The translations under genes and the position numbers were made by a program. A stretch of 64,000 nucleotides of DNA from Prostheceraeus crozeri. Taxonomy: Eukaryota > Platyhelminthes > Polycladida > Euryleptidae. The stretch is from contig CAJQUW010004443.1 in assembly GCA_907163375.1 (NCBI GenBank), forward strand, positions 186,001 to 250,000, given 5' to 3'. Under the pieces are notes generated by a model that worked only from the letters and a program-made list of their open reading frames with translations, was not told where the DNA came from and searched no databases. This document shows, piece after piece, positions 34,043 through 46,060 of this stretch (its first letter is position 1; every line of letters starts with the position of its first letter).

Positions 34043-34918
34043 GGGGCCATCCATAAAAGACGTCCACAGCGGGGGGGGAGGGGGTCAGTCAAATGCGGAC
34101 AGGGAGAGGGGGAGGGGGCAAGAAAAAGCGGACGTCCGCTTATTCACAAGTTAAATCACTTTTGACACCGAATGGTTAGCGTTTTAAGTTCATCTCTTCA
34201 CTGTAAAGGAATGGTAGACTAATGACTTGTTAATCTGCGATCCCACGAAACAGATGAGTTTGAATAAAGATGTTTACGTTTGACAGGATCTCATATTTTT
34301 GTTGACAAATTCTGAAAATTGATTAATGAAATTAAGATAAGTAATACATGTAAACCGATGGACTATAAAAGAAATTAGTACATCAAATCGTTGACTAGTT
34401 TATAAAATCGTACAGATCTATAAATGTGCTGTCATGCAGTATATAGTATTCAAACGGGAGTTTGGTTTTTCTGTTATTAAGCTTTATAGTATATGTTACT
34501 AGAGTGTAGGTTGTGAAGGTGTTTAATCTGTCTTTTAAGAATGTAAAATTTAAAAATTTGAAGATTGAGCAAGAAAATCGGTTGAAATTATTCCGTGGCT
34601 GACGTAGGATCATCACAACAAATCTGACAGGCTCTGTTATAACATGTACGTCTATCAAGAAATAAGCTAATAAATTATGTAGGTTACAGACATATAGGCC
34701 TATGCACCAAAACGAAAAATAAGATGCAAACAAGGCTTAAGATGCAACGAGACTAAATACCTAAGTGATAGCAACTCAGTTTCATAGCTAATACTGAAGG
34801 CTTATAAATGCGGACGTCCGGGGGGAGGGGGGTCCGAAAATCCGGACACCTGCGGACAGAGGGGGAGGGGGGGTCAAAAATAGTCAATTTTCTGCGGACG
34901 TCCTTTATGGATGGCCCT
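34043..34918. mobile_element. MITE with G-rich subterminal tracts
   Basis: Inverted ends ggggccatccataaaagacg (34043) and its near-complement (ggacgtcctttatggatggccc, 34896-34917). Next to each end is a G-rich tract (ggggggggaggggg-like), with cggacgtccg palindromes. The flanks (gattag / tttag) give a poor duplication of about 3-4 bp. ORF 34395-34733 inside is not recognisable. Confidence 0.6.
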
Positions 34919-35526
34919 TTAGTAGCATGGATGTAGGGTACATGTTACAGGACTCTATCTTAGCTTCTTGTTTGGAAGTTTCCATATCATCGTCATTCGC
35001 CAAAAAAACAATACATTATCCGACATTTAGTCTGTAGTGTGTCGTATTTGAGGAATTTCTCATAGTTAAGCTATATTTGAGGAGTAATAAACAAATTTGA
35101 GGAGTAATCACAGGCCTGGGGATCCCGGGAAATTGTTATTCATTGAAAAACTATGCAATCAACATTTTTAGCGTACGATTTTGGGGTCTGACTCAATGCA
35201 TGAGCTCCGTTAACGTCATCAGTAGATTGAATAACCGAGTGTACGCAGAGCATAGAAGTATTCTATGTTCTATTTCTATGACGCAGAGTTATCGATGCAT
35301 CAGCGAAGCCAGCGATGAGGCAGGGAAGCCAATGAAGCTAAATCGCAGCACTATTCACAACTGTTCATAGTGTTTATGCAGTGTGTGACAGGATGAAACA
35401 AACATCGATTAGTGCAGATTAATTCTGATTGGTTGAGCTCGAAAGTGTTGCAGGGAAAATATCCGATTACTTACTTGGAAGTTCTGTTTTTCATTATCTT
35501 ACCGAGTTCACGTAGATTATACGTAC

Positions 35527-37620
35527 ATGGCTTCAAAATCTCCAGCGTGGCAATATTTTGATAAAAGTGGAAATGGAACTGCTAAGTGCAAAAAATGTTC
35601 AGCAATGATCAAATATCAGGGTGTTTCTACCAGCAGCTTGCGCCGTCATTTACACAAACATGACGTCATGTTAGAGTCTTCAAACTCCAGTTCGTCTTCT
35701 AAGCAGCAAAAAATTGGGTGGACACAAGAGAAACTCGGTTTCGATCGTGAAACGAAGTCTCTCCAAGAGATTGTTGCAAGATTAGTTGCTGTAGATGGCA
35801 TATCTATACATGCACTGTGCAAAAGTGAATACTTGCGGAAATCCATGTCCAGAGACGGTATGTGTTTGCCTCGTTCTCCTTCAACAATTACTGAGATAAT
35901 TAACTAATATACGGATAAAGTGAATCATGAAAGCATCGCGCTACTTCAGGAACGAATTCAAGAAGGTGAGCGATTTTGTCTTGTGATAGATGAATGGACT
36001 AGTGTAAGGAGCCGTAGATTCCTGAACATACAAATTCATGCAGGCGTGCGAACTGTGTGTAGGGGGCCCGCGCGGAAAATTTTAGGGGGTGGGCCCGAAT
36101 CATGTCATGGAGAACCATCATGTTCTCACAGGGGCCCATTATGTTTTCGATGTGCTCTGTCTTGGCCTTCACCCAATACGAAGCATATCTAAAATTAAAT
36201 AAAAAGGTTTTCTTGCTTGTTTCCTAGTTGATAACAAAACATCTGCTGCTAAAGTTGCCTTTTCTATACTACTTGTCAGACAGGGGCCCCGCGAGGGATC
36301 CGCGCGAGACGTTGAAGATTCGCACGCCTGTTCATGGTAAAGATTCACTTCAAGTGTGCTTGGGTCTCATTAGGATAATTGGAACTTTCACAGCTGACAG
36401 AACGTTAGATTGTATTCGCACGCACCTGATGAAGTATGAAATTCATCTTGAAAACCATTGCATTGCTATTGTTTCCGATGGGGCAGCAGTTATGCAGAGA
36501 CTAGGTGATTTATCCCAGTTATTTGTGCAGAAATGGTATGCACACGCCATTCATTTAGCAGTATCAGATGCGATTTATAAACACCCGATTATAAACGCCC
36601 AAAATGTAGATGAGGACGCGAATGATTCTTCTTAATTAGATTCAGATTCAGATAACGAGAACGACGAATTGACAAAAGCCTGAATTGAGCTCCGACTTCA
36701 ACCATATAATTCATGGAGTTCGCGAGGATGTTAAGAAATTCAGGTACAGCAGTAAGTCAAACGAAATAATCCAAGCATATGTGAAGCAACAATTCGGCAA
36801 GGAGCTCAATCTGACATTAGATGTCAGAACACGATGGAATAGTTTGTGTAAAATGACACAGCGATATGTTCAATTGCGTCCCTGTATTATGAAGGCTTTC
36901 GTAGACATCAAGTCTTCTTCTAAAGTTTCTGATAATGATATGCAAGTCATACACGAGTTATGTAAGAGTCTGGAACCAGTGAAAGTGACTGTTGATGCTC
37001 TTTGTAGAGCTGATGCAACCCTACTATCAGCTGAAGCGGCTTTGAGATTCTTGATAGCAAAGTTGAATTCATTTGATACACCTTTCAGCAAACTGTTGCT
37101 CGGTTATCTCAAAGATCGCATTTCTCAGCGAAGAAACGACTGTCTCATGACATTGTTGCTCTTCCTTCACAATCCAGACTCAATCCGTTCTGAAGAGAAT
37201 TTTGTATTCAAACGCACATCACGTAGTTCCGCTCAAGCACTAGCAAATGACATTTTTATGAGACTTCATACAGATAATGATTCGGATAGTGATGTCAATA
37301 TGTAAGATGCATTGAATGATGAAGAACACATTATTCCAGAGGAAAATTTGGAATCTGAATTACAAAACCAAATCAATTCAATGCTGGCAGTAGCAAGTCA
37401 AAAATCGACTCAAAACTGTGGAAATCTAGCGTCTGATTTCCGAATGCTGGAGAAAGATAAGATACGTACATCAAAACTTGAAAATATCTATCAATCAATC
37501 CTTTCCATCAAACCCACGTCTGTGTCTTCAGAAAGAGCATTTTCGGTTTCTGGAAATTTTGCGCGCAAAATAAGAAATCGTATGGGAGACCGATTGCTCT
37601 CATCGTTAATTATTTTTTGA
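35527..37620 (+). pseudogene. hAT transposase with BED finger, interrupted and mutated
   Basis: Starts MASKSPAWQYFDKSGNGTAK, a BED zinc finger (CKKC ... LRRHLHKH). The catalytic region has CLVIDEWTSVRSRRFLNIQI, then an inserted 290-bp element. It continues with GTFTADRTLDCIRTHL, IAIVSDGAAVMQRLG, VQKWYAHAIHLAVSDAI (family motif CxxH, here WxxH) and LDVRTRWNSLCKM. The C-terminal dimerisation region SIKPTSVSSERAFSVSG closes it. In-frame stops occur near 35906 and 36633, with a frame change near 36680 and a further stop near 37305. Inactive. Confidence 0.9.
36041..36330. mobile_element. 290-bp MITE inside the hAT transposase
   Basis: Ends CAGGCGTGCGAA / TTCGCACGCCTG are inverted. The sequence ttcatg lies directly outside both ends (36035-36040 and 36331-36336), a 6-bp duplication. 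Subterminal GGGGCCC and CGCGCG words repeat at both ends. The interior has no coding potential. Removing one ttcatg and the element leaves the hAT frame continuous across the site, which confirms the boundaries. The family is unknown. Confidence 0.8.
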
Positions 37621-38234
37621 ACAACCATTTAACAAAAAAATAAAACTTTTTTAGAGCTTAACTTTTTAGAGCATTTTGAGCATTGAACACCTTGTTTGTC
37701 ACTTCTACGACTTTTTATGTTGTTAAGAAAATACACGTACATATCGTTTTTCAAAAGCTTCACTTTTATATTCTAAAACATGTACTTCATTGTACTGTAA
37801 AACGTTTAATGTTGCAGGGGCATGATCAGTGTGTTGTATATAGTAGTCTATAGACCTAACCAGACTCATACCAGACTGTGTAATGATTTGTTGTATAGTA
37901 ATTCAAATATGAGTGACAGTTATCATGCACTGAAACTTGGTACATGTATTTGAAGTTGAGAAATCAGATATCAGGTCATATCACTATAAGTGCAAGTTCA
38001 GATGTGCCTCAGTGGTGTGCTTAATATACCACATAGTACAATGTACAATGTATAACCGAAAACCATGTATGTATATAATCCCTATCATATGTTGGTAACT
38101 TAATTTTTCGGTTTGCGTCCATTTTCCATGCTTCGGACACTGTTGGACGGTTAATACAACATTATTGCAATTTAGTCATTTCCCGGGATTTCCGTTTCCC
38201 GGGAAATGGATTTTCGGGAAATATGGAAACCCTA

Positions 38235-38564
38235 GGTATCATCAACCTGTAAGATAAACCTCTGACCAATAGAACTTAATCCAAAGAAAAAGTGACGGTG
38301 GTTAAAACCTCATGATACATTTTCACCACTTACTGAACCACTAAATAACAAAAGATCGGATTTCTGTTCCAGGGTACAGCTGCCCACACCATTGATGATT
38401 CACACTTAATGCGATTCCAATAACATGCATGTACTTGGTTGGGACAACAAATCTAGATGATTTTCAATTCCCCACATCTTCGCAATGCCGATGTTTTTTT
38501 GCAGTTTTTCTAGCTACCATTCCCGCACTGAGCCATCACTTGCTTGTGATGACGTGTCTATATG
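38235..38564. other. Spacer between the hAT and the LTR element
   Basis: 330 bp of AT-rich sequence with nothing recognisable beyond the hAT target duplication at its left end. Confidence 0.4.
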
Positions 38565-38568
38565 GTAG

Positions 38569-38752
38569 TGTGGCGGTCGGTTAACACGCCATCAATGGAC
38601 GCAATTGTACGGATGCTGTATTTTCCCTATTCCTGTACTCTTGCCAAGACGGCAGACAGCCGTCCTATAAGCGGCTATTGTGTATCTTTGTCAGCGTAAA
38701 GTTGGACGTAAAGCCATCAATAAAGCATAACCTCTCGAACGCAGTCGCTATA
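38569..38752 (+). repeat. Left LTR
   Basis: Starts TGTGGCGGTCGGTTAACACG and contains aataaagc near its 3' side. About five substitutions and one 4-bp gap separate it from the right LTR. Confidence 0.9.
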
Positions 38753-41700
38753 CTGGTGAGCCCTGACACTGTTATCGACATAACAGAATGACTAACGAAA
38801 ACGCCGCTGCGCTAAAGCTACCGCAGTTCTGGGCATCGCAGCCACAAATTTGGTTCGCTCAAACAGAGGACCAGTTCCACATCAGGAAGATTACCGACGA
38901 GACGACGAAATACTACTACGTGATTAGTGCTCTAGACCAGCAGACCGCAACTCGCCTTGCTGATGTACTCGCCGCGCCCCCCGCCACTGACCCGTACCAG
39001 TCCTTGAAAGATCGACTCCTCCAGACTTTTTGCATCGATCGCCGAGAGCGTGCAGCCCGACTACTACGAATGCGCGGGCTAGGAGATCGCAAACCGTCCG
39101 AACTAATGGACGAGATGATCGCTCTGCTCGAAGGCCATAATCCGTGCTTCATCTTCGAGCAAATATTTCTTGAGCAGCTACCCGACGACGTACGATTGCA
39201 AACTGCCAACGAGGACTTTAGTGACCTGCGTCGCGTCGCTCTCCTAGCCGACAGATTGTATTTGTCACGCAATCTCGGTGCTTCCTCTTCTGTAGCACGT
39301 GTTTCGGAAGCCAGAAACAGACGAGAGAAGGACTTGTGTTATTTTCACAGCCGCTTTGGTGATAAAGCCAAAAAATGCCAGTCACCTTGCAAGTGGTCGG
39401 GAAACGAAGCGGCCGGCCGTCAGTGAATGCTATGGCGGTCGCCGAGTCCCGAAGACTGTTCTTCTACCGTGATCCACTGACATCGCAAGAATACCTTATT
39501 GACACCGGAGCTGAGGTTAGTGTTTATCCTGCAAATGGCCTAGACACCCGATCTGGTCGAACTGGCCCGCATCTACAAGCAGCTAATGGCACAACAATTC
39601 GAAGTTTCGGCTACCGCACCTTGAGCCTTATGATAAATTCTCGCAATTTCGAATGGGAGTTTATCATCGCCGACGTCGAAAAGCCTCTTCTCGGTGCGGA
39701 TTTCTTCTGCTGTCACGGTCTCTGGGTGGACATGAAAGACAAACAGCTGATTGACGCCTCCACGTTTTCAACAACGCCGATCTCTAAAAGCAAGGCCTAT
39801 CCACAGCGAATCTGTGTTGTCTCTCCTGTATCTGACTATACCTGCCTCCTTTCACAATTTCCAAACATCACCAAAGCTACATTTTCAAACAAGCAAGCCG
39901 CCCATGGAGTTGAGCATTTTATACCAACTACAGGTCCACCGGTCTATACACGCGCGCGGCGACTGCCTCCCGCGAAGCTGACTCTCGCAAAAGACGAGTT
40001 TAATCGCATGCTAGACCTAGGGGTCATTCGCCGGTCCAGCAGCCCGTGGGCATCACCCCTACACATGGTCCCCAAACAGTCCGGTGGCTGGAGACCTTGT
40101 GGGGACTACCACCGTCTGAACGACAAAACATCTCCGGATCGATATCCTATCCCTCATATTCACGACTTTTCATCCAACATGGCAGGAAAGTGTGTTTTTT
40201 CAAAAGTCGACTTGGTCCGAGGATATCATCAAATACCTGTTGTTGAAGCAGATATCCCAAAAACAGCAGTGATCACACCATTTGGCCTATTAGAATTTTT
40301 GCAAATGCCTTTTGGACTAAAAAACGCCGCGCAAGCATTTCAGCGTCTGATGGACAAGGTGTGTCAGGACTTGACTTTCGTATTTGTCTACTTGGATGAT
40401 CTTCTCATCGCCAGTACCACGGTTTCCGAGCACCTTGATCATCTCCGCCAACTATTCGAACGATTGCAGCAACATGGCTTGGTGATTAACACATCAAAAT
40501 GTCAATTTGGAATTTCAGAGATTGATTTCCTGGGTCATCGAGTTTCTAGTCAAGGCGCCACTCCATTACCGGAAAAGGTAAAAGCCATCGAGAATTTCCC
40601 GAAGCCGCAAAATGTTAAACAGCTTCAAGAATTTTTGGGCATGATGAACTTCTACCACCGCTTCATCCCTTCTGCCGCATCAATCATGCAACCACTGTTT
40701 TCTGCGATCAAAAAGAACACGAAGACAATTGATTGGAGTACTGAAATGACATCAGCATTCTCAAATGCGAAACACGCTCTGTCATCTGCGACTATGCTCG
40801 TACATCCAAATTTCCACGCACCCATTTCACTAACAGTCGACGCTTCGAATATCGCTCTCGGAGGCGTACTGCAGCAATATGTAGAAAACACTTGGCAGCC
40901 CCTCGCATTTTTCAGTCGACAACTACGCCCTGCTGAACAAAAATATAGTGCCTTTGATCGTGAGCTTCTCGCCATGTTTTTGGCAATTAAACATTTTCGC
41001 TTCGTTCTCGAGGGCCGTCCTTTCATCGCTTTCACTGATCAGAAACCTTTGACTTTCGCCTTCTCAAAAAAATCAGAACCTTGGTCACCAAGACAACAGA
41101 GACAGCTTTCATACATTTCTGAATTCACGACGGATGTTCGACATATTTCTGGAAAGACAATTTCGTTGCTGATGCTCTCTCCCGTGCAATTGTTAATTCA
41201 ATTCATGCTGAGGTTGGACTTGATTATTCTGCCATGGCAAAGCAACAGGCCGAAGATCCCGAAGTGCAAGCCTATAGAACTGCAATTTCTGGCTTACGAT
41301 TGGAGGATGTGAGATTTGGACCAAATTCAGAAACATTGCTATGTGACGTATCAACTGGTCAACCGAGACCAATCGTTCCCCAATCATTCCGTCGGCAAGT
41401 GTTTGAAGCTATACATGGTTTGTCACATCCATCAGTTCGATCTACACGCACCATTATTGCCAAAAAATTCGTGTGGCATGGACTACGAAAACAGGTTGGC
41501 GACTGGGTTCGAGCATGTATTCCATGCCAAACTTCAAAAATTCAGAGACACGTGAAATCGCCACTCGAAACTTTTCAAGTCCCCGCAAAACGATTCGACC
41601 ACCTACATGTGGACCTGGTCGGCCCTCTTCCACCATCTGATGGAAATTCACATTTATTCACAATCATCGACAGATTTACAAGGTGGCCCGAAGCTGTCCC

Positions 41701-42349
41701 ATTGAGCGATACGTCTACAAGCACTTGCGCCAAAGCTCTCGTAACACACTGGATATCTCGCTTTGGTGTGCCGTCACACATTACCTCAGACCGAGGCCCT
41801 CAGTTCACCTCCTCTTTGTGGTTTGCCGTATGTCAGCTACTCGGAGCGAAGCATCATCGAACTACTGCCTATCATCCTCAAGCAAACGGTCTGGTTGAGC
41901 GATTTCACAGGTCAATGAAAGCAGCTTTGCGATCCCGGTTAACCGGCCCAAACTGGTGCGACGAACTACCATGGATCATGCTGGGCATTCGAACGGCTCC
42001 AAAAGAAGACCTACAATCATCATCGGCAGAATTAGTTTACGGATCCACGCTCACTGTCCCTGGAGATTTTATTCCGTCACCTGACAATGACTCTGCTTCA
42101 ACTTTTCTTCCTACGCTACGTGATAGAGTAGGAAATCTGCAGTCTGTGCCAACCACTCGTCATTGTTCTCATCGTGCAGCAGTCCCTCCTATCGATTTAA
42201 AAAACACTTCGTTTGTGTTTGTGCGTCGTGACTCTCATCACTCATCCATTCAACGTCCCTACGAAGGTCCATTCAAAGTGATCGACAAAAACGATAAGAC
42301 CTTTGTTATTCAACGAGGCAACTCAACCGAAAGAGTGTCAATATATATA

Positions 42350-43780
42350 AGCTGCAGCTGGTCTTCTTGCAATGCCATTGCATGCTCTTTTTGAAATGTC
42401 CATCAGAACTTCAAATGTACCAGTGTTATGGAAGATTTCTTCGGTCACACCAGTCCCGAAAACCAACTGTCCAAAATCTACGGATGACATTAGGCCTATC
42501 AGTCTGCTGCCCATTCCCATGAAGATACTTGAGGGAATCGTTCTGCAATATGCGAAGCCATTTCTTCTCGAGGCTTATGGTGACCATCCATATGGTTTTC
42601 GCCCCGGTTCATCAACTACTTGCGCATTGATTACTCTGCATAATCACATTACAAGTTCATTGGATGATCCAAATATTATCGGAGTACAGGTGATGTCATA
42701 TGACTTATCCAAGGCATTCGATCGCCTAAGGCGATCATTATTAAGCGCATGATCGACTGTAAAATGCCAATGGAGTTTGTTCTGTGGATTTCGAGTTACC
42801 TTGAAAATCGCCTTCAGTATGTTCAAGTTGGTACCCAATGCAGCTCATTGTCTTGTGTCACATCAGGAATTCCACAAGGTTCCGTGATAGGACCCTACCT
42901 CTTTTCTATAGTTATGGGTTCATTGACCATTCCTGACAAAAATAGTTGTTTGATTATGTATGCCGATGACATAACTGTGAGCATCCCAATTTATCGCAAC
43001 TCATGCAACAGTCAAGTCCGACAAATTCATGACGTCATTATAGAATGGTCCCTTCGTAACGACCTACCCATGAATAAGAGTAAAAGCAAGTTTCTACTTG
43101 TGACGAGATCCAGAGATTGTCAACCCGTGTATGTACCTGACATAACCAAGGTTGAAAAAATGATTGTTTTGGGTGTAGCATTGAATTCAAACTGTACATG
43201 GTCTGACCATATAGACAAAGTCACGAAATCGGCTTCGCGGCGACTTTTTCCTCTTCGAATTTTAAGACCACATGTTAGCGATTCGTGTCTGAAGACTGCG
43301 TATTATGGCATTATGCGCTCGATTTTGGAGTATGCTGCACCATTATTTGTGGGATTGACAAAAAGAGATTCGCATCGTCTGCAAGTATTGCAAAACCGCT
43401 TTCATAGACTACTGTGTGGCTCAAACTGCAAGAATGAGTGCCTTGAACAGCTCGAGTCCCGGAGAAACAATATGGCAGTGGTGCTGTATCAGGCTGCAAC
43501 GCAATCTGATCATATTTTGAACAAGGTGATCTGTCATAGGGCAGCTTCAGGACGATACATCATTCCTCGCGTAAATACTTACCGCCGACTTAAATTTTTC
43601 GCAATATATACTGCTATGTGTATCAATGCTCAATTTAAACGCTAGGCACTGTACGTGTGCGCATTATTTTACAATGTCTTTCGGAGATTTGTGATTGCTA
43701 AAGCTAGTTTTCTGTCAATTATCTTCATAACTTGCATGTTCCTTGTATTGACATGATTTTCATTCATTTTCAAATATACA
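42350..43780 (+). mobile_element. LINE fragment (CR1/L2-like RT), 5' truncated, inside the LTR element
   Basis: Encodes the RT part of a non-LTR retrotransposon. WKISSVTPVPK and DIRPISLLPIPMKILEGIV are early RT motifs, followed by YGFRPGSSTTCALITLH, VMSYDLSKAFD (first catalytic Asp), GIPQGSVIGPYLFS and MYADDIT (catalytic YADD). The C-terminal half is ILGV-like (VLGVALNSNCTWSDHIDKV). Endonuclease and ORF1 are missing, as in a 5'-truncated insertion. A frame change near 42740 splits the RT into two reading frames. The second frame ends at 43645 and about 130 bp of 3' UTR follows. It resembles, but is not the same family as, the LINE at 45957-50109. Confidence 0.85.
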
Positions 43781-43975
43781 CTTATCATAGACAGATTGAA
43801 AGCAGCACATCTCGACATCGATCAGCCTGTGCAAGTTGCGCAACCGCGCACTCGAGGCCGACCACCTAAGAAGAAACAACCTACAACAGCAAGCGATATT
43901 TCCACCACCCGCTGAGGAAGACGATTCCGAATCAAGAATGACTGAATCATTCATTCAGATTCTCGGGGAGGGTTG

Positions 43976-44155
43976 TGTGGCGGTCGGTTAACACGCCATC
44001 AATGGACGCAATTGTATGCTGTATTTTCCCTATTCCTGTACTCTTGGCAAGACGGCAGACATCCGTCCTATAAGCGTCTATTGTGTATCTTTGTCAGCGT
44101 AAAGTTGGGCGTAAAGCCATCAATAAAGCATAACCTCTCGAACGCAGTCGCAATA
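43976..44155 (+). repeat. Right LTR
   Basis: Direct copy of 38569-38752, about 97% identical apart from one 4-bp gap. Confidence 0.9.
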
Positions 44156-44367
44156 GTAGGTTGTTTTCGTTCCCGTTCAACTCGTCTTTTCACTTCAGAG
44201 TAAATACTTTCAAGTCTGGTACTTAAGTTCTCAAATTAAGAGGACACCTAAACTGGTCTAGATGACATGGGTGGTCGCGTGTTCAAGTCCTGCTTGGCGC
44301 ATGACCATTCGATCAAAGAATTACATGTCATTCATTGTGAAAAACATGTGCTGTACTATAAACTCAC

Positions 44368-44459
44368 CTCAGTTGATACACCAAGTTTCTCCAACTCTGC
44401 GGCAGCTTCCAAACAAACACCAACATTAAGGGAATATGACACAAGGGTAATGTGATTGC
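44368..44459 (-). CDS. PDHB: PDHB exon (HITLVSYS...KLGVSTE)
   Basis: 92 bp. Enters after actttcag in phase 1, giving NHITLVSYSLNVGVCLEAAA then ELEKLGVSTE, before donor gtgagt in phase 0. Human PDHB has [21 protein letters not shown]. The exon sits about 200 bp beyond the LTR element. Confidence 0.96.
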
Positions 44460-45477
44460 CTGAAAGTAAATCGATTTTCTCGAGAACAGAAATACCGATA
44501 CATTGCATTGTATATGTGCATGATGTAGCAGGATTGAAAATTTGATTTCAACAAGCAATAACGATAAATTTCCACTGGCCAAGCTTGTTCTCGGAGGCAG
44601 ATAAATCATGAATGATAAGACGGTAAACCAACTGAACTAAAATCACAACAAATGCCTCTAATAACGCTAAAAATGTTAGAAATTGCGCACATAGAAAGTC
44701 ATCACCATGTAAAATTCATAGACACATGATATCTCATAAATTCTTAAGTAGATAGGAATATACAACTGAAAAATCATTGAAGAATAAAATGATACGGGAT
44801 AACATCAGCACAGACAAAGATTGCTCAAATCGTTCCTTCTGACAACAGAGAACAGGTCTCCAAGTCCAAGTTCGGACTGAAACATTCTCCGGGGTCGACA
44901 AATACAGCTTAGTATGGGTGTACTTGAAGACGGCAAATCATAGCTTTTCGCCATGCAAAACATCCATCTTCTTATCAACTGCACAGATGACGAGTTATTG
45001 TTGGATGAGGAGCCTTCTTCAAGTTCGGTCTTCATTAGAGGAGAACAACCATTTTTGAATAAGGTCGGGGTCCGTTGGTTCAATATTTTAGTTCAGTTGC
45101 TTTGTTGAGATTTGTAAAACTTCGGCCCACAGTCAATTCTCCACGCTTTGAGAGTTGTGTATCCCGAGTTCTATATCATATTATTCATAGACATCCCTGG
45201 TTTACCGTCATATCATTCTTGATGTATCTACCATCGAGAACTAGGGTGGCCGGCCAGTGGAAATTTGTCGTTTTTCTTGCCGAATTCTTATGGAAATCGA
45301 TCCAACTAAGTTAATTTGAATTTAACCAATTTGGCACTTGTGTTTCACGAGAGAGTAAAACAATGTCATGCTTTAGAAAAATTCAAATTAGATCCGTGCA
45401 TAGAAAAGGGCACATAGTATCTCACCGCACTTGCTTTATGCATTATCAATCACAACATCCCTTTTTAAAGGCACTGA
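44460..45477. other. Intron sequence with an unassigned open stretch
   Basis: The minus-strand ORF at 44805-45083 (92 codons) and an overlapping frame with stops both look more protein-like than random, for example YTHTKLYLSTPENVSVRTW in the interrupted frame. No family is recognisable; this may be a decayed coding sequence. Confidence 0.3.
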
Positions 45478-45585
45478 AGTTAGCAGTAGATCTAGCAGGG
45501 GATTTTTAGAAATAATTTGTTCAGTCGTGATTTTCTACATGACAAATTAAAATGAACCAGGAATTTGTTCATCACATCAGTTTTC
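45478..45585 (+). repeat. Inverted copy of the LINE 5' end
   Basis: 108 bp matching 50001-50109 in reverse complement, starting at the same base (agttagcagtagatct). It keeps the LINE 5' terminus but no body, which is unusual because LINE copies normally keep the 3' end. Confidence 0.8.
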
Positions 45586-45664
45586 AAAAATTCTTATCGG
45601 ATCAGGGTAAAATTCTAAATTTTAATTAAAAAAATTATTTAGAGATTAACTGATGCTTTCCTGA

Positions 45665-45960
45665 TCATATTCACGATTTTGTACGCAACAGACAAGTACG
45701 CATTCCTATTCTAAGAACAATTCCAGATTTTGTTCACCACGACACTGATATATTTTCACTTAGGCCTACTGATACTTCCTGACGCCAAACATCACTTAGT
45801 TCACACCAAACAGACATCGTCGTTGATTTCTATTTTTCTGCTGATAGTGAGTCTTGTAGGGCTGTGAGGGAGTTCAAATATGGTGAACAAAACCTGGAAT
45901 TGTTCTTAGAATAGGAATGCGTTGTTGTTTTTGGTGTGAACAAAATCGTGAATATAGTAA
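45665..45960. repeat. Inverted repeat next to the LINE 3' end
   Basis: 45665-45745 and 45881-45960 are inverted copies (shared words attcctattctaagaacaat, attttgttcacc, attcacgatttt) around a 135-bp centre. The right arm abuts the (taatag)n tail of the LINE. Confidence 0.75.
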
Positions 45961-46060
45961 TAGTAATAGTAATAAGCGTTTTATTGAAAACAAAATACAA
46001 CAGCCTCCAATGGAAATCGTGGAGGATTTTACAAGTCACGAAATTTACAGTGTCAAAAAG

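Larger units (their letters stand above)
32027..35118. mobile_element. 3.1-kb non-autonomous hAT-like element nested in the hAT
   Basis: Ends CAGGCCTGTGATTA and TAATCACAGGCCTG are exact inverted copies. The flanks ggaacccc and gggatccc agree at six of eight positions, consistent with an old 8-bp hAT duplication. Subterminal tttgagga words repeat near both ends. No transposase is readable. It contains a copy of dispersed repeat A (32290-32520) and another element (34043-34918). Confidence 0.65.
31958..38234 (+). mobile_element. hAT transposon (BED type) carrying three nested insertions
   Basis: The ends are TAGGGTTTCC ... GGAAACCCTA, followed inward on both sides by CCCGGGA-rich sequence. They are flanked by ggtattat (31950-31957) and ggtatcat (38235-38242), an 8-bp duplication with one difference. 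The transposase remnant is at 35527-37620. Elements at 32027-35118 (with 34043-34918 inside it) and 36041-36330 inserted later. Without them the hAT is about 2.9 kb, a normal length. Confidence 0.85.
38565..44159 (+). mobile_element. Gypsy-type LTR retrotransposon (Mag-like), broken fossil
   Basis: Short direct LTRs (184 and 180 bp) flank a gag-pol region. A 4-bp duplication (gtag) lies outside both. A primer-binding-like TGGTGAGCCCTGACA follows the left LTR, and a purine tract precedes the right one. Parts in order: gag (about 38.8-39.4 kb), protease, RT with the YLDD motif (about 39.9-40.6 kb), RNase H (about 40.8-41.2 kb) and integrase with HHCC finger and DDE core (about 41.3-42.3 kb). 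A LINE is inserted near its 3' end. The LTRs are about 97% identical, so it is fairly young. It is broken: the LINE insertion plus about one or two other lesions. Confidence 0.9.

Noticed and set aside
38916-39272. 118-codon minus-strand ORF
   Set aside because: Antisense shadow of the LTR-element gag region; Arg/Ser-rich composition only mirrors the coding strand.
44805-45083. 92-codon minus-strand ORF that might be an extra exon
   Set aside because: No match to PDHB, and adjacent PDHB exons join in phase without it; no known domain.
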